Source: Elysia marginata (taxonomy: Eukaryota; Mollusca; Gastropoda; Plakobranchidae). From it: 25,294 bases of DNA. The stretch lies in NCBI GenBank assembly GCA_019649035.1, contig BMAT01004921.1:639363-664656 (forward strand), given 5' to 3'. Each line of letters opens with the position of its first letter. Within the stretch, counting starts at the first letter, position 1. Made by a program: the position numbers and the translations under genes. The notes beneath the pieces are model-generated. The model saw only the letters and a program-made list of their open reading frames with translations, ran no database searches and was not told the DNA's origin. Below are positions 11,101-20,390 of the stretch, piece by piece.

Positions 11101-14100
11101 AGAGCTAAAATGGTCCCACAATTAGGGCCTCTTCTCACTATTTTATAGACAGTCATAGATGGTAAGCATTGCATTGCACACGGACACATATAACAAATAA
11201 AATCGGGCCTCTTTTTTCCGCTAAAGTAGGAAATAGTTGAATAGTATCAAATTGAAGTCTTTACATGGGACGTTTAAACTATCAAAAAAATAGAATGTGG
11301 TTTTAGTTGTTGGTGTCTTTTGAGATAGAGTACAATAGAACTTACCATTATATTCTGGCCCAAAATTGGAATTTCTCATCTGTTAGTGTAACTATATACT
11401 GTTTTTATAATATTGTTTTGTTAAAAATTTGCCATAAAAATATCAGTCCCGAAGGATATGCGCGAAAGTGTCCTTCACAATTCCAAGATACAAGTACTGA
11501 CTGTATGCTTAAATAAAAGTTGTCAATAAACTCTGTGTAAAATTAAGTTAAAACGAAACCAAGTTAATGTATAACTAACTCATTTTACAGTGAAAATATA
11601 ACTGGCGTGCTGGTTTTATGCGTTTATTTGATAATGTCAATTTTACGTGCTATCGCCGATAACCCCACGATTACTGTATGTCCCTGCGAAAGAACAGAGC
11701 AATAACTGTGCGCTGAAATGTCACATCTGTGCAGACATAGCTCTAATTGCTTAAACTTCTATTTACTAGTGATTGAAAACAACGTTACATGAATATGTAT
11801 AAAACGTTCCCTGGGTCTCTTGGGTCAGGTGAAAACAGTCAGCCCAATAGTTAGGTCAGGATTTCTTTTGCGTCCCATGGGCAACGTCTTAGGTGTAAAT
11901 TTTACTTTTAAACTATGTAAACAAGTTTGATGGGATACACAGACGGCTGAACTAGCTCAGTCTCTGGCTTACCCTCGCTAACGGCCACACTCTTGCCAAC
12001 TCCGCCCAGCGCATTGTCCCTCTGGTCTCCTCCAGCCAGGCTGACCACTGCCTTGTCTGCTACGACCCCATCGCCGCCGGTGGCGACGCTTCCATTGGCT
12101 GTCTGAGTGACTAACCGCTTGGCCACCAGCCCTTGGAGGGAAGGGTCATTCTCCCACGATACAACCGCCACAGGCTTATCTTTGATCTCAAATTTTTCAC
12201 CCGCTAGTGAGCATTGACAAATAAACACAAGCATCAAGTAAGCAGTAGGTTTGGATTTCAGACAAAAACGGCAAAACTGTGACTTTTTACGCTTCCCTAC
12301 TCTGTATTGATTCCCACTTGTGTTTAAAGAATAAGAAATAGATGTAGACCTACTGAAAAATTGTACCAATTTGAGTAAGAAAACGTGCGGGAACTTCGTT
12401 TGCTGTACACAACAGAGTAGGATTTACTCCTTTTTGCAAAAAAGATGATATATGGTACTCTTGATTTATTTTTTGAACTGAGAAAATGTTTTTACAAGAA
12501 GTACTCATTATGACTACACTGCACATGATTGAGTGATGGTGGGTATGAAGGAAAGAAAATTAACGATGGAATCTGTAGTCCTAGCCTATTTCATTAGGGG
12601 CTCTTTGATATCTAGCATCTTAGCTTACAGAAGAGACCTTCATATTCTGCTATTCAATTGGCATGGTTTACCAGGAAAAAGTGGACTCCGCCAATCAGCT
12701 TTGCTAAACGTTGAGGCCGGCCAACGCTTGAAGGCTGGAAGACGAGCTGAAAGCGGGTGAAAACATGTCAGATAGTTTTACTTTACTTATTGAAAGAATT
12801 TCATTACACACTGAATTTATCGTCAAAAAGGGGCAGTCAAAAGTGACTTTACAACGCTGTGATTTATTTAAGAATGCTACAATACTCATAAACATACTCA
12901 TAGACCTGTGTGAAACACAAAAGTATTATAAATAAGAGAATACAGAAGCAGATAAATAATCAAAGAAAAAAAAAGATTAAAAAAGCGTTGGACTACTTTG
13001 AAAACAATGAAGTCTTTCTGGTTTGATCAATGCGACGCTCAAAACATGTAAACTAACCTCAAACCTTTCCTAAGCTTGTCTAACTGTGCTGCATTAAAAA
13101 AAACAAAATTTCAACAATAGTCGTAAACTACATTGTGACCCCAAACTCAGCTGAAGTCAGAAAATTTCATCTTAATACTTTATCTGAAAAGAAAGCAAAG
13201 AACTCCAGCAATATTATGCGAAAGGCTGAATGCATTTATCTTTAACTGTTATTGCTAGGGTCTTTCATAGCAATGGCACTTTATCGATATTAAATTAGTT
13301 TAAAACTTAGAAATAGCCTGTAGCTCAGAATGGACCTGGGCGACTTTACCTGGGTTTATGGGATTGGGGTCACACTTGTTTGCAATAAAGCAGTCGGTTC
13401 ATGGATTAGAAAGCGAGTGAATTATCATATAAGAACAAATAGTCAGTTTCTGAAAAATGTTTAAACCTTTCATTCCCGAGAAAGTAGATCAATGGTAATT
13501 TTTTTAAAGTAGTTTATATCAAATAAAACATCGCTTTTAGAACTAGATCTTGTAATTTATGAAACGCAATAAACACGCTATAAAAAGTCATTTTAAACTT
13601 TGAATTTTTTTACTTTTATAAGGATTTTAACATAAAAAACAAAAAACTTTTAGAGCGAAAAACGTAGATCAATATTTTTCGCGTGAAATTTTAAAGGTTG
13701 TAAGCCTATTCACGGGGCAGCGGATGATGCCGCTTCATTTTCACATAGCATTGTCTTTTTTAAACTTTTACAAACAGTTGTTAGCTGCATATAAATCTGC
13801 ATTAAAGATCAAATCTCATTAAGAGTGACTTGAGGACATTTCTGCTACTCTAATTAAAATTCCATTCCCTGTAGATTAGCAAGGAAATAGCGTTACTGTT
13901 GTCTTAATATGTCTCCCCCTACGTCCCTACATATACAACCACACTTTGAAGTAATTGTAATCTTTTTTTTTTATATCACCTCCCTTTTCCCTCGTTCGAG
14001 CAAAACATTTATGAAAAGAATTATTTTGTCTTCTTTATATGCCACACGCGCATTTGAAAATTGTATCCGATCAATTTACTACGGCGTAATAAATTGTTTC

Positions 14101-15592
14101 GTTAAAAGCTTGATTTAATGAAGTGTGGACGAAAGCAAAGCCAACAGTACAGGAGGTTCTAGTATCTTTTAGCAGACCAAACAATGGAGGGCGCTGCAGA
14201 CTTCGGCGAAACAGTAGGAAGGCAGATCAATTTTGCATAGGTTAGGTTCGTCGTTACTCAAAAAGCATTACATTTAGAAATCTAATCCTATTTTGTTTTT
14301 TTTTATGTCAAACCATTTTGACTGTTATGTTATCGACCTCGATTCACCTGCCCAACTCTGATTTTGATGTCAGCTTTTTCTAGCTCAAAAGCTGCCAGAT
14401 AGATTTTTCCATCGCCTTATCAACTTGCTGATTTCTGCACGCAACAGGAATCATCCTACCAACGAGGCTGATTGCGCATCAAAAATGTCGACAATAAAAT
14501 AAATTTCATCTCAGGCGTATGCCTTGTTAATTCTGGCCGTCTTTTTTCTTTTATCTTTGTTTGAGAGAAAACAATGACATCTTTCAACCAGATGTTTCGG
14601 TGTCATAGAAAAAAAACCAAGCGTTGAAATAAATCAATAAAAAGCGTTTCTCAAACTAATTGCTTTGAAGAACTTTTATCCCAGAGGTCAGGAGCTCATT
14701 TTAAATCGTTTTAATCAAACAACCAAATGCATAGAGATTTTCATTGCGGCTAATATAATAAAACCAATGAACAAGCTTTTCGTATGTCTCACGTATAATT
14801 ATCATAGTTATCCTATCCTCGAAACAATTAAATAACAGCTAAACGTAGGTCCAAAGAAGAAATTTAACAATATATATGTGCTCCTGGCAAGGAAAAATAA
14901 AATCCTCTAGAAACTGCGACTGGTGTAAATATTTGACGAGAGCATCTAGCCTACAGGGTCCCTTGGCTACACTTTATCGCTCGCTGAATGAAAAGGTGTG
15001 ACGCTTTGTCTGGATATAATGTTGTTGACAAAGTCTGATTCTATTTTTTTTTTACACCGATCCAAATTTACAAGATTATCCCAAGTAAAATTATTTCGAA
15101 TCTTCCTCTGAACAAAATTATAAACCATTCACAGATCAATTTATTGTCGGATTTATAGAGAAAGTTGTTCTGTGCGGCTTTATCAATTCAAGTAAAACAA
15201 AATGGAGAAAAATTGTCGGTGTTTAGATGCACAGTGCTAAATTACATGTCTTTTCGTTTCAACCTCAACAAAACAGGTCCGCGTCTAAATAATCATGTGA
15301 CTTATAAGCTACATGACTTTCCTGTAATCGCCTGTAGACTCTAAGAGTAAGAGAGATTTGCAATCATGTCTTGCACAAGGCTGCCCGTGTCTTTATCTCT
15401 AAATAGCTGCTTTGATTTTACTCTCGGTTTTAACTCACAAATCTGGATAGTGGTGACCAAAGGTTTGTTTCTGTATTTGCCGACACACCCCATGCCTTTA
15501 GAGGAGTCACCTCTACATGGTACGTTGCATCTCTCCAGGCGGTCGTTCTTTGCACCACTCACACTGTCGCTGCAACAGCAGAGCGTCTTCGA
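8106..15592 (-). CDS. WSC-domain single-pass membrane protein, partial gene (minus strand)
   Basis: Gene-level entry. Minus-strand exons 15592-15439, 12203-11973, 9854-9737, 8564-8522 and 8162-8106 join in frame through GT-AG introns with phases 1, 1, 2, 0. The joined part is about 200 residues: the C-terminal half of a WSC domain, a Gly/Ala/Val-rich extracellular linker, one transmembrane helix and a short basic-acidic tail. WSC is a cysteine-rich, putative carbohydrate-binding domain, known from yeast stress sensors and animal proteins such as Kremen. The first half of the domain (with the first cysteines) and a confident start codon were not found, so the gene should continue above 15592. 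The order suggests a type I plasma-membrane protein. I do not recognise a named family. The consistent splice phases over five exons are the main support for joining them; transcripts would settle it. Confidence 0.65.
8522..8564 (-). CDS. WSC membrane protein, 43-base exon with an acidic tail segment
   Basis: A micro-exon between the acceptor CTTTCTCATAG (AG at 8566-8565) and the donor GTGAGG (8521-8516) on the minus strand. It enters in phase 2 and leaves in phase 0, encoding NSETDIDEEEGGRK. Of its three frames only this one is open and matches both neighbours. The acidic stretch sits between the membrane helix and the basic end of the tail. Confidence 0.65.
8565..9736 (-). other. Intron of the WSC membrane protein gene (phase 2)
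   Basis: AT-rich and featureless, apart from a small inverted repeat (TACCCA/TGGGTA) at about 9631-9656. No other exon was recognised inside. Confidence 0.5.
9737..9854 (-). CDS. WSC membrane protein, exon encoding the transmembrane helix
   Basis: Acceptor TTTTCCCTCCACTAG (AG at 9856-9855) and donor GTACGT (9736-9731) on the minus strand; phase 1 in, phase 2 out. It encodes an acidic stretch (SGEEEGNK) and then about 20 hydrophobic residues, LIIGAVVAAFVIITVATGFY, a typical single-pass helix followed by an aromatic FYV boundary. With acidic residues before the helix and basic ones after it, the N-terminus should be extracellular. A donor three bases earlier or later would break the frame with the next exon. 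Confidence 0.72.
9855..11972 (-). other. Intron of the WSC membrane protein gene (phase 1)
   Basis: AT-rich, with a diverged direct repeat (10464-10493 and 10850-10879, listed separately) and a few AGATCTAG-like words near 10665 and 10785. Open frames at 10798-10983 and 11307-11516 on the + strand have no motif. Confidence 0.5.
10464..10879 (+). repeat. Diverged direct repeat pair (10464-10493 and 10850-10879)
   Basis: Both copies read GTGCTGTC(A/C)TAATCTTCAC... through to ...GAAACC, 30 bases with about four mismatches, 386 bases apart. Similarity fades outside. They may be ends or internal parts of an old interspersed repeat. Confidence 0.45.
11973..12203 (-). CDS. WSC membrane protein, exon encoding the extracellular linker
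   Basis: A 231-base exon, phase 1 at both ends. Acceptor TTTGTCAATGCTCACTAG (AG at 12205-12204); donor GTAAGC (11972-11967). It encodes 76 residues starting GEKFEIKDKPVAVVSW and continuing into a Gly/Ala/Val/Asp-rich, cysteine-free stretch (ANGSVATGGDGVVADKAVV) with one NGS sequon. No domain is recognised; it looks like a flexible stalk. The frame stays open upstream to a possible Met at 12234 followed by a short hydrophobic run, so an alternative first exon with a weak signal peptide is conceivable. That hydrophobic run is also simply the intron's pyrimidine tract. G+C is clearly raised over the flanking DNA. Confidence 0.68.
12204..15438 (-). other. Long intron of the WSC membrane protein gene (phase 1)
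   Basis: Over 3 kb of mostly AT-rich DNA. A possible 75-base cassette exon at 12672-12746 is listed separately. A tiny + strand frame at 14184 (MEGAADFGETV, 18 codons, good Kozak context) stands out for its G+C, but there is nothing to join it to. Confidence 0.45.
12672..12746 (-). CDS. Possible symmetric cassette exon in the WSC gene
   Basis: On the minus strand the acceptor TTTTCACCCGCTTTCAG (AG at 12748-12747) and donor GTAAAC (12671-12666) flank 75 bases. They are open in the phase 1-in, phase 1-out frame, encoding about 24 residues (RLPAFKRWPASTFSKADW...). Inclusion would keep the gene in frame. The segment is richer in G+C than its surroundings. The residues match no domain and another frame is open too, so this is weak. 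Confidence 0.22.
15439..15592 (-). CDS. WSC membrane protein, exon encoding the second half of the WSC domain
   Basis: Acceptor TTGACGTTCCAG (AG at 15594-15593); consensus donor GTGAGT (15438-15433). It starts in phase 0 and ends in phase 1, matching the exon at 12203. The 51 residues carry LCCCSDSV, ERCNVPCRGDSSKG, GCVGKYRN and a VTTIQI end. This follows the WSC C-terminal pattern CxC...CxxxCxG...CGG..(W/Y)RN...V. The normal CGG is CVG here. The frame is also open 20 codons further up to an ATG at 15652 (MKIFFLFNV..), which looks like a signal peptide. Starting there would leave only half a WSC domain, so I prefer an internal exon whose partner lies upstream. Confidence 0.62.
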
Positions 15593-17290
15593 CTGGAACG
15601 TCAATAGAAAACCGATAAAAACCTTGACATTAAATAAAAAAAATATTTTCAAAACATTGGAAGGAGTTCAATAACAATTTGATACTTATCATATCATCCA
15701 GACAAAAATTTGCCAAAGAAAAAAAAGTTATAGAACACTCCCTTACGCTTGGCCACAGTGTCGCGTAAAGGTGAACTTAGAGTGTAATCAGGGCTGGGAA
15801 TAGCCATCACACAAAAGGGCTGAAAGCAACGTGGCAGCCCTATCTCGGAGGGTCCAGGGGTATGTTTAAAAAAAAGAAAAGAAAAACAAGGACATTTAGT
15901 GCAATTTTAATTTCATCTTCTAAGCGATTTTAGTAAATATTCTTATTTCCTGTCCCATGTATTTCTTTACTTCGTCGTTAATTTTTTACAACTTCAAGCT
16001 GAGATAAGCAAGGCAAGCTTTTGCTTTTCTCTGGTTTACACTTAGCACACGCTGAACAGAGTACTTTGATGAAGTCCAAATAGCCGACGAGAACTCTGCT
16101 TTCTCGCGTGTAGGCACGTCTTTGTTAGCTCAATCCTAGATAACAATTGCGCATCATGTACAATGGGCCTTTAGTCAGGCATTATTTATTTCTACTTAAT
16201 TCTAAGCAACCCCACCGTCTCTGTCAATTGAAAAAATTCTATTTTCTTATCGTTGACTTAAACCAGCGTCGTTTATTTTTGGTCCAGGATAGAGCTTAAT
16301 TTACGATTATCAATATCTAAGGTGGTTACAAAAGCTGTCACCTTGGCCAGTATAAGGCTGTATTTGTCCGGTTCATTAATAAGTTACAAGAAATAACTTG
16401 CCCCTATTTGGTCCTCATCAAGACTAAAATAGATTATAATGCGATTCGTAAAGAATGGTGGTATCTCAAAACATTGTGTACACGTCTCAGGCAAGTTAAA
16501 TAAACTATCAGTTTCAGCTAGGACTTGATTTATCATGGCCCATTATGAGCTCTTTTCAAACACATTTAAAAAAAAAAATGTCAGTTGCTGTTACTGTTAG
16601 GACAGGTTTTGAGTTGCACGCCTTGTATTGTTTATGGCTCCCTGGCAAACTACACCCCTGCCTATGCCTCATTTGTCTACCAGTGCAGCCTATTTTGCGT
16701 TCTAGTTTTCCTTGTCCAGTGTCCCCTGGCTTTTTAAATTTTTGCACAAAAATCTTATGTGTGGGGGAAAACGCTTCACTCAAGTCTGATTACATCACAC
16801 CACTTTATAAGTTTAATTTCTTTTCATGAAGGACTTCACCAGGTATGCTATTTTCATATTGTTATAATAAATGTTATTTCTGACTTTTTAAAAACAAAGC
16901 CTGATAGTGACAAACTAAATGAAAGTACAGATTTTAACAAGATTGATTCCATGAAAAATATTTAAGTTCTCCCAATTGTCATTAACAAAGCCAGGATTTT
17001 CAGAAAATGTGAGTGTCATCCGTTCCACGCCTCATCGTCCTTTATCATGTGTACTGTTTTCTTAGATTACAAGTTTAAAACGTACTTGACACATGACATG
17101 TTCTGATATTTTAACAAAAGGGTACCGCCAGTAGGCTAGGAATACCATCTCTGTGACCTAAGTCGTAGAAGTTTTCACTGTAAGTCAGTTTTGAGGATGT
17201 AAATTTTTCAGATGTGTGCTGATTTCAATCTTTTTTTTTTTTTTGCAAATTAAACAAATACATGTAAAAATTAACCCCGGATTTCAGCAC
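15593..17290. other. Region upstream of the recognised WSC exon; no gene recognised
   Basis: The missing first WSC half should lie in or beyond this stretch. A minus-strand segment at about 15750-15850 has usable splice sites (acceptor TTGCTTTCAG, donor GTAAGG), but its frame does not join the exon at 15592. At 16600-16740 both strands are open for 75-95 codons without motifs (possibly an old repeat). Small inverted repeats occur at 16319-16344 (AAGGTG/CACCTT) and 16381-16399 (AAGTTA/TAACTT). Confidence 0.4.
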
Positions 17291-17304
17291 CTGCAGACAA
17301 CATT

Positions 17305-17425
17305 TCTACTGCTGTTGCTGCTGCTGCTGCTACTGCTACCACTACAACTACTACTACTTTTACTGCTATTACTACAACAAGTACTACTACTAGGCCTACT
17401 AATACTTCAACTTCTGCTGTTATTA
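17305..17425 (+). repeat. Imperfect triplet repeat (CTG/CTA/CTT)n
   Basis: Starts with CTGCTGTTGCTGCTGCTGCT and degenerates into ACTACT and CTACTA units over about 120 bases. The poly-Leu frame on the + strand and the poly-Val/Ala frame on the minus strand are repeat translations, not genes. Confidence 0.9.
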
Positions 17426-17644
17426 GGACTAAATTAGATGTATTCAACTTCAAGCAGAAGTTTTCGCCCATGTAGGTACTTTACGTGAGAGAGCTATTTA
17501 ATAATGCCCCCTCTCTCTATTCCCCTCTATTTCATTTGTTCTTGTCGGTTTTTTTTACATTGGTACTACAATAAGTACAAACGCTGTGTCTTATTCTTGT
17601 CCTGCGAACATTTTTATTGATAAATCTTAGTTCTATATGGATAT

Positions 17645-17725
17645 TATGTAGATCTAGCTAATTCAAATGGTAATACAACTAGATCTAGTATAGATCTAGT
17701 TATTTCATTCTTAATCTAGACCTAA
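17645..17725. repeat. Cluster of AGATCTAG palindromic words
   Basis: GATCTAG or its shifted forms occur at about 17651, 17681, 17692 and 17714. The words are self-complementary. The same motif recurs at 19797-19960 and 25243-25254. Confidence 0.7.
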
Positions 17726-17909
17726 CGTCACATCGATAATATCCCTACAAAAAAACTTTTTTTTATTTTATTCTCTTTTTTAGAATAAACTAGATTTGAG
17801 AGGTAATTAGATATAGATATAGTTATTTGGTGTAATTATACCACCGCTTCGTGATAATCACGTCCAAACCACCTACGCTTTCACTTTCCACTATCCCAGC
17901 CACTGATAA

Positions 17910-18113
17910 AACTGGCCTCCGCTAGCGGAGTCAGGATTTTCGGGTGCGCGTCCTGTCAATAAAGTAGTCCTTGGTTCAGGTAACAAAGTTGTGTTGTCCG
18001 TTCCATGTAAACCATCAAGGAAAGACGACAATAGAGCTTTTGTACAATGTGCACCAGTAGTCAGGAATGCCCCTCCCCTTTCCATCACGGAGGCTACTTG
18101 TGAATCAGTTTAG
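17910..18113 (+). other. Unassigned GC-richer open stretch, both strands open
   Basis: The + strand is open for 67 codons (from 17910 to TAG 18111-18113) without an ATG, including VVLGSGNKVVLSVPCKPS. The minus strand is open from 18088 to 17891 with an ATG (MMERGGAFLTTGAHC...). G+C is clearly above the neighbourhood. It could be a decayed mobile-element ORF or a lone exon. No domain is recognised and I cannot choose a strand. Confidence 0.3.
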
Positions 18114-18480
18114 GAGACTATTGAAAACATAATTATTTGTTCACGGCATATAAAGATCCGATTTAGTTTGTCTTAAGAAACTCATCCAATTCAACTCAAT
18201 CTTTTTTCAATCAATGTGCACTTATGCATATTGAACAAAATCAATAGTGTGACAGCTCAATATTTACATAACTTAGTCACACAATACATACGTGAAAGTG
18301 ACAACAATACATTGACAACAAACGCATAGCAAATAATTAATTACACCCAGAAGAGCAATGCGTAACAGTAAAGATATTATGTTCACTTAGAGTATTATGA
18401 TTATCAAGGAAATTCATAATGAGGATGGTGATAATGAAAGGAGAAGAGCAAATCCGAACATATTCAATTCACATATCCAG
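18114..18480. other. No recognisable feature
   Basis: AT-rich sequence between the unassigned open stretch and the LINE tail. Nothing seen. Confidence 0.5.
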
Positions 18481-18489
18481 GGTTCTTAT

Positions 18490-19135
18490 ATTGTTTATCT
18501 TATCTTATCTTTGATAGCCTGTGGGTAAAAACTGTTTGAAAATCGATTGGTGCCCTGGAATGTTTTTAAGCGGTGGCCGAGTGGAAGAAATACAAAATAT
18601 TTCCAAGCAGGATGTGTTTCATCTTTCATAATTTTCTTTGTTTTTGTTGTCATTCGTTTTTTAAATATTGTGTGCATTCTTAACCACAAACTTGATTTGA
18701 AGGCACGGTCAAACCAGACCGTAATAGATTGCGTTAGAACGCTCACTATAACAGCTCTTTAGAAATTAATTAGGATATCTCTGTCTACTCCAAAAGATTT
18801 TCATTTTCCTAAAAAATATAGTCGTTGCCTAGCTTTCTTAACAATTTTAATTAAGTTATCATCCCAAGTCAACATATCGGAAACACAAGTGCCTAGGAAT
18901 TTGAAAGAATTCACACGTTCTAGTGTAGCACTATGAATTAGGCCTACTAACGGGGGTGAGGACTTCTCACTCCACGGATGACCGATGGTCACATTTTTTT
19001 TTATTTTGTACATATATCTTTTGTTTTTCTTCTTTTTGATTGAATTTATAATGGACTTAGTTTTCGTACAAAATTCCATTTTGTCACCGTTGTCTATTTG
19101 GGTAGACAGACTATTGAAAAGAGCTTCGAACCTAT
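18490..19135 (-). mobile_element. Broken non-LTR retrotransposon (LINE), 3' part of the reverse transcriptase ORF
   Basis: Two minus-strand blocks carry the end of a LINE reverse transcriptase protein. Block 1, down to 18801, contains LERVNSFKFLGTCVSD, LTWDDN and VKKARQRLYFLGK, the conserved FKFLG...W...KKA.QRLYFLR segment after the RT palm. Block 2, from about 18780 to 18495, continues with FGVDRDILINF, SVLTQSITVWF, DETHPAWKYF and a TNRFSNSFYPQAI end. A frameshift and stop near 18800 and another stop near 18760 separate them, so it is dead. The element ends in (GATAA)3, a typical LINE 3' microsatellite tail. The 5' end is missing. The clade (CR1/L2-like or another) cannot be fixed by eye. 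Confidence 0.8.
18495..18509 (-). repeat. (GATAA)3 tail of the LINE remnant
   Basis: Three TTATC units on the + strand read GATAA on the minus strand, immediately at the end of the retrotransposon ORF. Short tandem tails like this are usual at LINE 3' ends. Confidence 0.6.
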
Positions 19136-19300
19136 ATGTCGAAGAGGTGCTAGAAAAAACTTCATTATTATGAATATGATTATCATTATTATTATTATGA
19201 TTAGTAGTAGTATTAGTATTAATGTTTGTATTGACCTTTCGCACTACTTAAATATGGTACAACGTTATGCTTGTGTGTGTGTGTTTGTACTGCTTGACTG
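19136..19300. repeat. ATT/AGT and TG simple repeats upstream of the LINE remnant
   Basis: ATTATTATTATT and AGTAGTAGT runs at about 19166-19222 and a GT run at about 19272-19288. The Asn/Thr-rich minus-strand frame here is repeat translation. Confidence 0.7.
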
Positions 19301-20390
19301 TATATGCTTCTGTGAGTACTGAGTACCTCGTTGCATGTTTTGTGCTTGGTGAACTGCCTCTTTCCCTTACTGAGTAAACTTATATATAGTTTACGTGTTT
19401 AAGTATTTTGAACTAGTAATTAATTTTCTATGCGGCAGTGTCAGAGTCAGAGGTAGGATATTTCCAAGTGTGAGGCGATTTTGTATCATAATTCTATCAA
19501 GTCAAGATCCAGTGGCGTAGTCCCTGAGAATTTGTTTATGCGTATGTATCTCTTTGAGGGCCATAGTGTAATTTGGCCATAGTTTTGTGTGATGATCATC
19601 ATTATTATAATGGCAGGAGAGGTGAACTTTCAGCCAGAAAAGGCTTTTTTGTGAGGACTTAAAAATTATGAAAATTAGCATATTCATTTCAAATCACACA
19701 AGTGGACAGTTAGAACGGTCTGTGATCACTGCAAATAATTGTGCTTTTTTATTTATGTTAAAAAATGGTGATGCCTATCCAAGTTTTTTTCCATCAGATC
19801 TAGGTGTAGGATTAGAACATCATTTGTGTTTGAAAATCTAGGTCTAGATCTAGCTCTTATCTGGATCTAGAATCTAGGCTAGAAATCTCCTATATTGATT
19901 CCCTTTTTAAAATTTTTTTTCCTATTCCTATATGTAGATCTATCTAGATCTAGATCTACATCTGCACTCTAACAATTCCACGCAAATCAAGGAAGACTAT
20001 AACGCCTCGGCGTGTGGCTATAAGAGAGAAGCGTCAAAGGAAAAGCAAAAACTATCAGCAACAATAGAAAGAACCACTAAACTCTAGGCCCAGATTTGTT
20101 GGTCCTACACTCAATGCAATAGAATAGGATTATTTTCAGAAATTTTCTTTCACCCTCTACCTCCAGCCGTATTCATGTGGAGATTTTAACACTTGGTGCA
20201 TTAATACACAGATTGGCTCATGCACAACAACCAGATTCCCCCATTTTAAGAACCCTGCAAGAAAATCTACACATTGCAAACTCCTATGCCTAGTCTTTTA
20301 AAACTGCACTTGGGGTTTGTAAAACCACTGTCGACGTAAAAATTGTCTTGCATGCAAAGAAAAAAGCCAAGGAAAGTCTCAAATCAGCAT
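19301..20390. other. No intact gene; possible upstream part of the Helitron remnant
   Basis: Apart from the palindrome cluster, 19970-20390 on the + strand has coding-like base composition (GTGTGGCTATAAGAGAGAAG and onward) but is broken by stops in all frames. It may be a decayed 5' extension of the Helitron ORF. Confidence 0.35.
19797..19960. repeat. Second AGATCTAG palindrome cluster with a 9-bp stem hairpin
   Basis: Six or more GATCTAG/CTAGATC words. At 19933-19960 TGTAGATCT and AGATCTACA form a perfect 9-bp inverted repeat around a 10-base spacer that is itself ATCTAGATCT. About 430 bases downstream lies the Helitron remnant. Confidence 0.7.

Noticed and set aside
11908..12369. 153-codon minus-strand ORF taken as a complete gene
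   Set aside because: The coding part fits an internal exon (12203-11973) with splice sites and phases that match its neighbours. The N-terminal 55 residues are intron sequence, and the last 21 residues lie past a GTAAGC donor.
15366..15674. 102-codon + strand ORF opposite the WSC exon
   Set aside because: No domain pattern. The minus strand at the same place has the ordered cysteines and consensus splice sites.
15750..15850. Minus-strand segment with acceptor TTGCTTTCAG and donor GTAAGG as the missing WSC exon
   Set aside because: It ends in phase 1, but the next exon needs phase 0, and the residues lack the WSC cysteine pattern.
17216..17471. Poly-Leu and poly-Val/Ala ORFs
   Set aside because: They come from the triplet repeat and carry no gene signal.
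18801..19244. 147-codon minus-strand ORF as a host gene
   Set aside because: Its second half is LINE reverse transcriptase and its first part is simple-repeat translation (Asn/Thr runs).
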